Source: Actinomycetota bacterium
GTDB lineage: Bacteria; Armatimonadota; SYMT01
Length of the DNA stretch: 38,519 nucleotides
Assembly: GCA_005805375.1 (NCBI GenBank)
Contig: SYMT01000103.1
Span: forward strand, 1-38,519
Direction: 5' to 3'
The notes beneath the pieces are model-generated. The model did not search any database and was not told where the DNA came from. It saw only the letters and a list, made by a program, of their open reading frames with translations. Made by a program: the position numbers and the translations under genes. Below, piece after piece: positions 16,307-22,902 of this stretch (within the stretch, counting starts at the first letter, position 1; the number at the start of each line of letters is the position of its first letter).

Positions 16307-18687
16307 GGCGCGCTCTTCAGCCGGGCGGCGATCAGTTCTCGCACTCTCTGGTGGGTTTGGTTCCGCTCATCGGCACCTCGTGGGGTACTGCCCCGCTCCC
16401 GCAGCGCTTGTTCCAGTGCGTCCAGCGCGAGGCACTCCAACGACGTGTTGGGCGAACCGGCGGCGAGTCTGGCGCGGAGCTCAGACTCCCCTGCAGTATG
16501 GGTTCCGGTGCGCGCATACTCATTGAGGTGCTGTTGAAGAGCCTGAAACGTCGCCCGGTCGAGGGTGGATGGTAGGTCGAACAGCGGCCCGGTGAGGAGC
16601 CCGTCCACATCGGCACCCTGCGGGATGTCTAACTGCGCCAGATGAATCTCGTCTGCTTCGCGGGAGAGGGTGAACACCTCGCCAGACCGCGCGGAGAGAA
16701 GCGTGACCGGGTTGTGAGTGGTGACGACGAAGGCGATGCGCGGGAACGTACGGCGCAGGTCCACCATCAGATTACGCTGCCACTCCGGGTGCAGGTGTTG
16801 ATCCACCTCGTCCACGAGCACCACGCCGGTCATCGTTTGCGCGAAGTCATTCTCCAGCACGACGCCTGCCCGAACGGCACGTTCGGCCCAGCGAGCGATC
16901 AGGTCCAGCACCCAGCCCGCCGTAGTCAGGTAGCCGTCGCTCAAATCCTCCAACGGGATGCTTACCCCAATGCCATCACCAGACACCCGAATGCCGCTCC
17001 CATTCACGTGTAGTTCGGAGACACCCGGGAGCAGGCCGGTACCACTTGGCTGCTGCGTTTCGGGGGATCGGCCTGTGAGGGTGGCCAGGACCGCGGAGAG
17101 AAACCGTGCTGCGGGTGACCTGGGTCCACCGGTTGCGGCGTCCAGCGCCCGTCGCTGCAGCCAGGACGCAACATGAAGCAGGGGTGCATGCTCGTCGAAT
17201 AGCGTGCCCATCGCCGAAAATTGGGAGAATTGCTCCTCTCGTTCGGCATCCCCCAATGCAGAGCCCCGGCACGCGCCATAGGCCGCCACGAAAGGAGGCA
17301 GCCACTCCTCGCGGGGGGAAAGACGGGAACTGCTATCGCCTGTGCCCGCCGGCGGTTCAGCCACGATGCGGACCGGCGGCACCTCCCAGGATCCTTCCAG
17401 AAGGATCGCGCTCTGATCGGCGCCGCTCCGCAGAAACCGGCCGGCGCTGCGCGCGCGGAGCAGTTCCGTGGTCCCGGCTCCGGTCGAGAGCGCCAGGCAG
17501 ATCGCCCGCAGCACAGTACTCTTGCCCGCACCGTTGGGACCGATGAGAAAGGTCACCGGCGCCGACGATTCTTTCGCCTGAGGAAATCGGAATTCCAGCG
17601 CAGGGAAACAACCAACGTCCCGCATGACCAATCGCCGCAGGTACCATGGACGGCGAAACAGCACCGCTTCGAGTGGTCGCAGCGCCTCCCGGTCCGGTGG
17701 TGTCACCAGCCCCTGGGCCTCCAGAATCACCCGGGCTGCATTGGGGGTGTCGGTAGCGAGAGCGAGAGCGGCGGCACGTACGGCCGCACTGCTCCTGATT
17801 GCCGGCAGTTCGGCTCGCCCCGCCGCCGGGATGATCCCCTCCCGGTACACGCGCAGCGCATCCAGTTCCGAACTGACGGCAATAGTATCGGCAATCGGGC
17901 CCATCGCAGCGAGATGCTGTTCCGTACGTGTGGATTTCTCCAGGAACTGACTGGCTCCGAGCAGCACCTCGGCAGCCGCAGTCGGGTTTCCCGACTTGAC
18001 CAGCGTGCGAGCACGACCCAACTCCTGGTCCAGACGCTCGTCGGGCGAGGGTGTGGATTTGACAAGGGGGTCTGGACCCGAGGTGGCAGGATGGGGAGCC
18101 GTCGCACCGGGTTCCGCCCCGGCCATGACATCCAGGAGCTCGATCACCGACGCAACGCCCCCCGGGCGATCCTGGACGCACTGAATCAGCGCGGCAGCGC
18201 GGCTCCCTTGCGGCGCGTGCTGCCCCGGCAGCACTTCCGCCGGGAGATTGATCGCCACCACCAACTGATCGAACTCAGCCGCCTGCAGCCGGCTGAGCCG
18301 TTGTACCAAGCGAAGACGTTCCACGGGTCCCATCAACGGAGCACTGATGTTCGCCTCTGGGCGAGCGAAACTCCGTCCCTGTCCCGATCCGGTTGACGCT
18401 GCAACCGGGGACTTCGCGGGGAACTCGTCCGCTTCGAACGCTGCGAGATCAGGGTTGGACTGGTTCGCAGCGCGTGCGGCGGCGACGAGCTCTGCGACGC
18501 GCCCTTGGGCATCTGCCCATTGAACCAGGTCGAAGACCACATCCGAAAGCCCGCCCGCGCCACTGATGATGTTGAGGTTTTCTCCCAGATAGTGGGCTAC
18601 CATCCGTTCCAATGCTCCGCGGTTGGGAAACGCGAACAGTAGCACTTCGTGCAAACGGCGGAACGTACTGGCGGAGAATCTGCTCAC
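16303..18687 (-). CDS. ptuA-like: PtuA-like AAA/ABC-type ATPase with N-terminal effector-associated domain(s)
   Basis: A 794-residue protein. Residues 5-84 match effector-associated domain 1: FRRLHEVLLFAFPNRGALERM, VFDLVQWADAQGRVAEL, then AANQSNPDLAAF. Residues about 119-188 are a second small helical module (PVERLRLVQRLSRLQAAEFD to VIELLDVM) that looks like another death-like adaptor. A helical, TPR-like stretch (215-345) follows. The SMC/OLD-like ATPase then has Walker A GPNGAGKST (383-391), a signature-like LSDGY near 583, Walker B VVLVDEVDQHLHP near 624 and a switch His in TTHNP near 658. The GTG start has a strong GGAGGA site. It is coupled to the HNH gene downstream. The ATPase plus HNH pairing is Septu; the adaptor domains are not part of canonical PtuA and suggest recruitment by another sensor or effector. 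Confidence 0.88.
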   Translation of the reverse strand: MSRFSASTFRRLHEVLLFAFPNRGALERMVAHYLGENLNIISGAGGLSDVVFDLVQWADAQGRVAELVAAARAANQSNPDLAAFEADEFPAKSPVAASTGSGQGRSFARPEANISAPLMGPVERLRLVQRLSRLQAAEFDQLVVAINLPAEVLPGQHAPQGSRAAALIQCVQDRPGGVASVIELLDVMAGAEPGATAPHPATSGPDPLVKSTPSPDERLDQELGRARTLVKSGNPTAAAEVLLGASQFLEKSTRTEQHLAAMGPIADTIAVSSELDALRVYREGIIPAAGRAELPAIRSSAAVRAAALALATDTPNAARVILEAQGLVTPPDREALRPLEAVLFRRPWYLRRLVMRDVGCFPALEFRFPQAKESSAPVTFLIGPNGAGKSTVLRAICLALSTGAGTTELLRARSAGRFLRSGADQSAILLEGSWEVPPVRIVAEPPAGTGDSSSRLSPREEWLPPFVAAYGACRGSALGDAEREEQFSQFSAMGTLFDEHAPLLHVASWLQRRALDAATGGPRSPAARFLSAVLATLTGRSPETQQPSGTGLLPGVSELHVNGSGIRVSGDGIGVSIPLEDLSDGYLTTAGWVLDLIARWAERAVRAGVVLENDFAQTMTGVVLVDEVDQHLHPEWQRNLMVDLRRTFPRIAFVVTTHNPVTLLSARSGEVFTLSREADEIHLAQLDIPQGADVDGLLTGPLFDLPSTLDRATFQALQQHLNEYARTGTHTAGESELRARLAAGSPNTSLECLALDALEQALRERGSTPRGADERNQTHQRVRELIAARLKSAP

Positions 18688-18789
18688 TGCTTTTTCCTCC
18701 TACTCCCGTACAGGATGGTCTCCCGTGGAGAAACCAGGTGTCCCGAACCGCGGGAGTCGGTGTTTCCGGCCCACGACACGGGAGATGGC

Positions 18790-18819
18790 ACTGGGGGTAC
18801 CAGAGTTCCTGTCCCCAGT
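18790..18819. promoter_or_regulatory. inverted repeat upstream of the PtuA-like gene
   Basis: ACTGGGG (18790-18796) and CCCCAGT (18813-18819) are perfect complements separated by 16 nt. They sit about 100 bp upstream of the GTG of the PtuA-like gene, in the region divergent from the aldo/keto reductase gene. A second short dyad (ACCCTG-CCG-CAGGGT, 18856-18870) is close to the reductase start. Either could be an operator; neither is proven. Confidence 0.3.
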
Positions 18820-18911
18820 TTACCACGAGGCGCAATATGGGGCGCAACGTCCAGGACCCTGCCGCAGGGTGCTCACCGTGGTAGAACTCCCCTGCTATGG
18901 AGGAGCAAAGC

Positions 18912-19904
18912 ATGAGCACGGAAGCAAATCGGTTGCCCCGTCGGGCGCTGGGTCGCCTGGGTCGGGAAGTGGTGACGCTTGGGCTGGGGGGCGCCTGGTT
19001 GGGGCATTTTCCGGAGCGAGATCCGGAGGAACAGGATGCGATTGCCGTCGCGGCGGTACACCGGGCCATCGAACTCGGCCTGGATTACCTCGACACGGCT
19101 CCGCTCTACGGGGAGAGCGAGCGGCGCGTGGGTCTGGCACTGTCGCAGCCGCACCCGAACGGCGGGACCTGGCGTGACCGGGTGTTCCTCGTGACTAAGA
19201 CGGGCACTCATCCGACCCGTCGCAGGGACTATTCCGCTGCAGCTACCCGGTGGACGGTCGAGAATAGCCTGAAGCAACTGCGTACCGATCGGTTCGATGC
19301 CGTGCTCGTGCATGACCCAGCCGATATGGGACCGGTGCTGGCGTCGGGAGGAGCGGCAGAGGAATTGGTTCGTCTCAAGAACGAAGGGATTGTCGGAGGG
19401 ATCGGCATCGGAGTGGCGGGCCACGCCCACCTGCTCGCTGCGGCGACGGATGGACGCTTCGACCTGATCCAGACCACCTACGACTACACCCTGATCCGTA
19501 CGAGCGCCCTCGAAACGGTGATTCCTACCGCCCATGCACGCAACCTGGGGATCATCAACGCCTCGCCGTTCCACTCCGGGCTACTCGCGATTGCGGCGGA
19601 TCTCGACGACTTCGCACAACTGCCGGCCGATCGGTGGGAAGCCCCCGACGTTGAACGTGCCCGGTTGCTGTGGGAGTGGGCCCGGATCCGCGATCTCGAC
19701 CTCACTGCACTGGCACTCCAGTTCAGTTTCCGGGAGCCGCGTTTCGCTATGACGTTGATCGGGCCCCGGAACACCGCAGAGGTAGAGCGAAATGTTCGTG
19801 CCGCCACCACGCAGATTCCAGAGGCCGCGTGGAACGAACTTTTCGCCCTGCTCCCAACGCTTCCCACACCCTCCCCCGGCGGTGAGCGCACAGAAAAAAA
19901 CTGA
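18912..19904 (+). CDS. aldo/keto reductase (D-threo-aldose/L-fucose dehydrogenase-like)
   Basis: A 330-residue NAD(P)-dependent TIM-barrel oxidoreductase, cytosolic. The catalytic tetrad is visible as Asp61 and Tyr66 in YLDTAPLYGESE, Lys96 in VFLVTKTG and His134 in AVLVHDP. The order and spacing (LGLGGAWLG at the N-terminus, AALFAL-type helices and a C-terminal IGPRNTAEVERN cofactor-binding segment) fit the branch that includes D-threo-aldose 1-dehydrogenase and pyridoxal dehydrogenase. The substrate is probably a sugar but is not provable here. The ATG at 18912 is chosen because GGAGGAG sits 7 nt before it; an in-frame ATG at 18897 overlaps that ribosome site. It is convergent with the Rpn-like gene. 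Confidence 0.9.
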   Translation: MSTEANRLPRRALGRLGREVVTLGLGGAWLGHFPERDPEEQDAIAVAAVHRAIELGLDYLDTAPLYGESERRVGLALSQPHPNGGTWRDRVFLVTKTGTHPTRRRDYSAAATRWTVENSLKQLRTDRFDAVLVHDPADMGPVLASGGAAEELVRLKNEGIVGGIGIGVAGHAHLLAAATDGRFDLIQTTYDYTLIRTSALETVIPTAHARNLGIINASPFHSGLLAIAADLDDFAQLPADRWEAPDVERARLLWEWARIRDLDLTALALQFSFREPRFAMTLIGPRNTAEVERNVRAATTQIPEAAWNELFALLPTLPTPSPGGERTEKN

Positions 19905-19982
19905 AGGCGGAAGAATAACCATGCGGACCGCCTGTTACCCCCAGGGGCAACGCGGCAGGGTTGTGGTCGCAGGGGGCGAATG

Positions 19983-20009
19983 ACCCGGCAACGCGGAGCC
20001 ACGCCGGGT
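19983..20009. terminator. inverted repeats between convergent genes
   Basis: ACCCGGC (19983-19989) pairs with GCCGGGT (20003-20009). A wider pair, CCCCAGGG (19939-19946) with CCCTGGGG (20012-20019), brackets it. The region lies between the stops of the aldo/keto reductase and the Rpn-like nuclease, consistent with a bidirectional terminator without T-tract. Confidence 0.4.
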
Positions 20010-20068
20010 GTCCCTGGGGCAGCACGTGGCCCGATACGCTGCGGCCCAGGAACAACCGGCAGAGTGGC

Positions 20069-21280
20069 CTACTGGCCCGGCTGCGCTCCCGTGCCGTTGG
20101 TAGCGATACCTACGTCTTCCAGCGTGCCCGCGTTCAGGGCTCGCTGGTGCCACGCCAACAACCTCCCCAGATCGGCGGCGTCCAGCGCCCCACGGATACC
20201 CCCGGACACCTCTCCGAAGCGCTGGCCCAGCAACCCGACGAGGGCCTCCCGCAGCGCCGACTCCCCTTCTCCCCGTCCGAGCTGCAACCCACGCTGTTCG
20301 CCGAGCTGCAATCCACGCTGTTCGCCGAGCTGCAACCCACGCTGTTCGCCGAGCTGCAATCCGCGCTGTTCGCCGAGCTGCAACCCACGCTGTTCGCCTT
20401 CTTCTTGGTGGATCTTTGCCATGCTCCGGATCATGCTTTGAATCTCCCGTCGAAACTCAAACTTCGACCGCTTGCCCCAGTCCTGGATCTGCGGCAACAG
20501 TCGCGCGTACTCTGCATCGCTCCGCCGATGGTACAGGTGTTGTACCACATACCACAGCACTCGTTCCACCTCTTCCCGGGCTTCCCCCGGCGCCGCTTCC
20601 AGTCCCGGTAGTACTTCCTGCAGCAACGTGACTGCATACACGGCAACCGTGCCGGCCTCTACCTGAGTGAGACGGAAGGCCCAGGCCATGGGAGTGCCGA
20701 TGGCGTACAACTCCGCAGGCGGCAGCCGCGCCAGATCCAGGTGCGACCACTGCCAGGGCATGCCGCCGGGCATCAGCACCGGCGGCGCCCTGATGAGTTC
20801 GTGCAGGTTCGCCGTATCAGGCCACGGGGTCTGCCCGGTGTAAATCAGGAAGACTGCGGCGGGCGAGAGGTGGGGTTCTTCCATGTGTCCGGGGTGCCGG
20901 CGCGGGGCTTGCTCGGACCACACGGGAGTGAGATACTCCAGCGCCTGCACCGGAGCCCGCCGATCCGGTTGGGCTTTGTGCTCCAGCAGACCGAGGAGCG
21001 GACGCTCCGGATCGGTGTGGGGGATGCCGGACAGGAAGGGGAGGGTGTACAGGGCATCGTTCTCCAGCTTACTGAGGTCGGCAGGAACGAGCAGTCGGGG
21101 CCGGCGCTCGACCCGCGAGAAATCCACGAGGGCCAGTAACTCCGGGCGCTTGAGGCGCATGACGGTGTGGAGGCAGGTAGGACTGTCGAGGAGCCACTGA
21201 AAGCCGCGATCGGGGAAGTCGCGTTGGATTTCCTTGCTCGGTCGCAGCAGTCGGGTCCGGGAGACCTTGGAACGACGCAT
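20069..21280 (-). CDS. Rpn/transposase_31-like PD-(D/E)XK nuclease with octapeptide repeats
   Basis: A 403-residue protein. The N-terminal 130 residues look like the Rpn family (recombination-promoting nuclease, once annotated as putative transposase). DRGFQWLLDSPTCLHTVMRL precedes a PD-(D/E)XK core with Asp75 in KLENDALYTLPF and Glu100-x-Lys102 in LLEHKAQPDRRAP. The middle (about 190-280) is helical. Residues about 295-334 are five tandem EQRGLQLG octapeptides, followed by a small C-terminal helical domain (EALVGLLGQRFGEVSG). The ATG has GGAGGTAA before it, whose TAA is the stop of the MFS gene, so the two are co-transcribed and probably co-translated. No transposon ends are visible. DNA cleavage activity is inferred from the motif. 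Confidence 0.78.
   Translation of the reverse strand: MRRSKVSRTRLLRPSKEIQRDFPDRGFQWLLDSPTCLHTVMRLKRPELLALVDFSRVERRPRLLVPADLSKLENDALYTLPFLSGIPHTDPERPLLGLLEHKAQPDRRAPVQALEYLTPVWSEQAPRRHPGHMEEPHLSPAAVFLIYTGQTPWPDTANLHELIRAPPVLMPGGMPWQWSHLDLARLPPAELYAIGTPMAWAFRLTQVEAGTVAVYAVTLLQEVLPGLEAAPGEAREEVERVLWYVVQHLYHRRSDAEYARLLPQIQDWGKRSKFEFRREIQSMIRSMAKIHQEEGEQRGLQLGEQRGLQLGEQRGLQLGEQRGLQLGEQRGLQLGRGEGESALREALVGLLGQRFGEVSGGIRGALDAADLGRLLAWHQRALNAGTLEDVGIATNGTGAQPGQ
20279..20398 (-). repeat. five 24-bp tandem repeats in the Rpn-like gene
   Basis: Five exact-length units of GAGCTGCAAYCCACGCTGTT plus CGCC (read on +) encode EQRGLQLG on the minus strand. The variable Y base alternates C, T, C, T, C, so the array has a 48-bp higher-order period. 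The units are otherwise identical except one further substitution in unit 4. This implies recent amplification. Confidence 0.9.
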
Positions 21281-21289
21281 CGGGTTGAG

Positions 21290-22579
21290 TTACCTCCGGG
21301 TCCCACGGGTCGCTTTACTCGACTTCAACGCATCCCGACCCGTTGAACAGGTCAGAATGGTCAACGAGATGCAGGCGAGACCGGCAGCGGCGATGAACAC
21401 CGCCGTCACCGGGAGGCGATCCAGTGCAGCCCCGACGGCAATCGGTCCCATGATGCGTCCGGGAGACATCGCTGCCATCAACAGAGAAGTGGATTCGGCA
21501 GCGGTAGCGGGCCGCTCCGGGTCCCGCGCGGCGAGTTCGAGCGCGAGATTCGTGACCGGGACGAAAAGCCCGGGCATCCAGATGGCTGTGAGAAAGTAAG
21601 CGAGCAGGAGACCCGTTCGTTCCGTAAGCGTGAGGCAGAGCAGCAGTCCCCCGATGTAACCAATCAGCACGACGCCGAAGGACGTCCGGGAACCAAAGCG
21701 GTCACACAGCGCGCCCAGGAGCCAGGAGAAGATCAGGTTGGCGGCCATCACCAGGCCTCCCAGCAACCCGAGAATTTCCTCGCCAGCGTGGAGTCGCTCA
21801 CGGATGAGCAAGCTGAGAAACGGAAACACCGCGACTGCAAGCGCGTAGATGACCGCCGCCGAGAGAAACTTCCGGAACTGCGGCCGGGCGGCCAACGGCA
21901 GGAGGTTCTCACGCAGAAAGCGCGCGAACGTATCCGGGTGTTCCTCCACGTGAGGCTCCTGGACCGGTTGCGCACGACGGCAGGCATGGAGGGCCTGGGT
22001 ACTCGCAACGTACAGAAGTCCCCCCACAACGAACGACACACCGTAATTCATGGGGACGGGCGCAACCTTGAGCAATTGTTCGGCGAGCACCCCTCCCACG
22101 ATGCCTCCGAGCCCGAGGAAGACCACCCGCAGGCCGAAGAAACGGCCCCGCAGAACGGGCGGGGCGGCCGACACCACCAGATCCATGTAGTGCGGGTCGC
22201 CGATGCCGGTGGCGATCGAGAAGAGCAGCGTAGTGAGGAGTGCGGCGGCAATCCCCAGCCCTGGAGCGCGCATGCCGCAAAGCACCGCGACCCCGAGCGC
22301 TACATAGACCCACGCGCCGGTGGCATAGACCCGTCGCAGCCAGCCGGCGTTGCCCCGATGGTGTCGAAACGCATACGCAGACCAGGGTTGGATCACCGCA
22401 ACGATGCCGGAATGGAACGCAGGTCCCACACCGATCCAGGTGTTGGAAGCTCCCAAGTGGCGCAGAAATCCGGGCACCACCGTGGAGTAATACACGAATG
22501 GGATTGCGATCCCCCACATCATCTCGAAGGCGAGGACGGCAGCCCGGTTCCGGTCGAATAACAGCTCTCGTGCAGTCAC
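21290..22579 (-). CDS. MFS transporter
   Basis: A 429-residue membrane protein with about 12 hydrophobic segments in two halves separated by a charged central loop (HACRRAQPVQEPHVEEHPDTF, about 200-222). Major-facilitator features include the loop after helix 2-3 (HHRGNAGWLRR), RGRFFGLR in the first half and the loop motif GALCDRFGSRTSFG in the second half. The substrate cannot be read from sequence; the small-molecule efflux or sugar-type MFS class is possible. The start is a GTG with only a weak GGATAGG ribosome site. Alternative internal starts would truncate helix 1. The downstream Rpn-like gene begins 9 bp after the stop. A perfect 10-bp palindrome lies about 60 bp upstream. Confidence 0.85.
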   Translation of the reverse strand: MTARELLFDRNRAAVLAFEMMWGIAIPFVYYSTVVPGFLRHLGASNTWIGVGPAFHSGIVAVIQPWSAYAFRHHRGNAGWLRRVYATGAWVYVALGVAVLCGMRAPGLGIAAALLTTLLFSIATGIGDPHYMDLVVSAAPPVLRGRFFGLRVVFLGLGGIVGGVLAEQLLKVAPVPMNYGVSFVVGGLLYVASTQALHACRRAQPVQEPHVEEHPDTFARFLRENLLPLAARPQFRKFLSAAVIYALAVAVFPFLSLLIRERLHAGEEILGLLGGLVMAANLIFSWLLGALCDRFGSRTSFGVVLIGYIGGLLLCLTLTERTGLLLAYFLTAIWMPGLFVPVTNLALELAARDPERPATAAESTSLLMAAMSPGRIMGPIAVGAALDRLPVTAVFIAAAGLACISLTILTCSTGRDALKSSKATRGTRR

Positions 22580-22639
22580 AACCGAAAGCCTATCCGAAAG
22601 GTGCAGAAACCGGGGAACGAAGCGCGAGTATCACGGAGC

Positions 22640-22649
22640 GATAGCTATC
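22640..22649. promoter_or_regulatory. palindromic candidate operator
   Basis: GATAGCTATC is a perfect 10-bp palindrome, flanked by GAG and CTC at slightly offset distance, about 60 bp upstream of the MFS GTG. A dimeric repressor site is one explanation; chance is another. Confidence 0.25.
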
Positions 22650-22858
22650 TCTCAGACCGAGCGGGCGGGGCGCCGGTCACAGCCGGCCCCAATCCTACAC
22701 ATCACCACTCCGGCTCTCGCTGGCCGGCCCCGGAGCGTCCGCTTTCCGAATCTCGCGGTGCTGTGCCCGGCCCGGCACTCGGAATTCATCCCACAGGCAT
22801 CCTGCTCCGGCGGCCGAGGCAACAGCATTCACACCGTCTCTGGGAGGCGCGCAGGCAG

Positions 22859-22890
22859 TGGCGTACGGGAGGTTTCCCCCGCACGCCACG
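22859..22890 (-). terminator. hairpin after the PQQ dehydrogenase gene
   Basis: GTGGCGT (22859-22865) and ACGCCAC (22884-22890) are perfect complements. The interior contains a further GGG/CCC pairing around GGTTT. On the minus strand the hairpin begins 12 nt after the stop of the dehydrogenase, the usual terminator position, but without a clear U-tract. Confidence 0.5.
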
Positions 22891-22902
22891 CTTCCCGTTC
22901 GT

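Larger units (their letters stand above)
22580..22902. other. 323-bp intergenic region upstream of the MFS gene
   Basis: No gene is apparent. The right-to-left MFS promoter should lie near 22600-22660. A perfect palindrome GATAGCTATC (22640-22649), with partly matching flanks, is a candidate operator. The rest is GC-rich. A terminator-like hairpin for the PQQ dehydrogenase gene lies at the right side (22859-22890). Confidence 0.5.

Noticed and set aside
15401-18687. Retron-type PtuAB system
   Set aside because: No reverse transcriptase and no msr/msd-like inverted-repeat RNA is found beside the ATPase and HNH genes.
20069-21280. Insertion sequence, because Rpn-like proteins are often labelled transposase
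   Set aside because: No terminal inverted repeats or target duplications flank it, and it is translationally coupled to an MFS gene.
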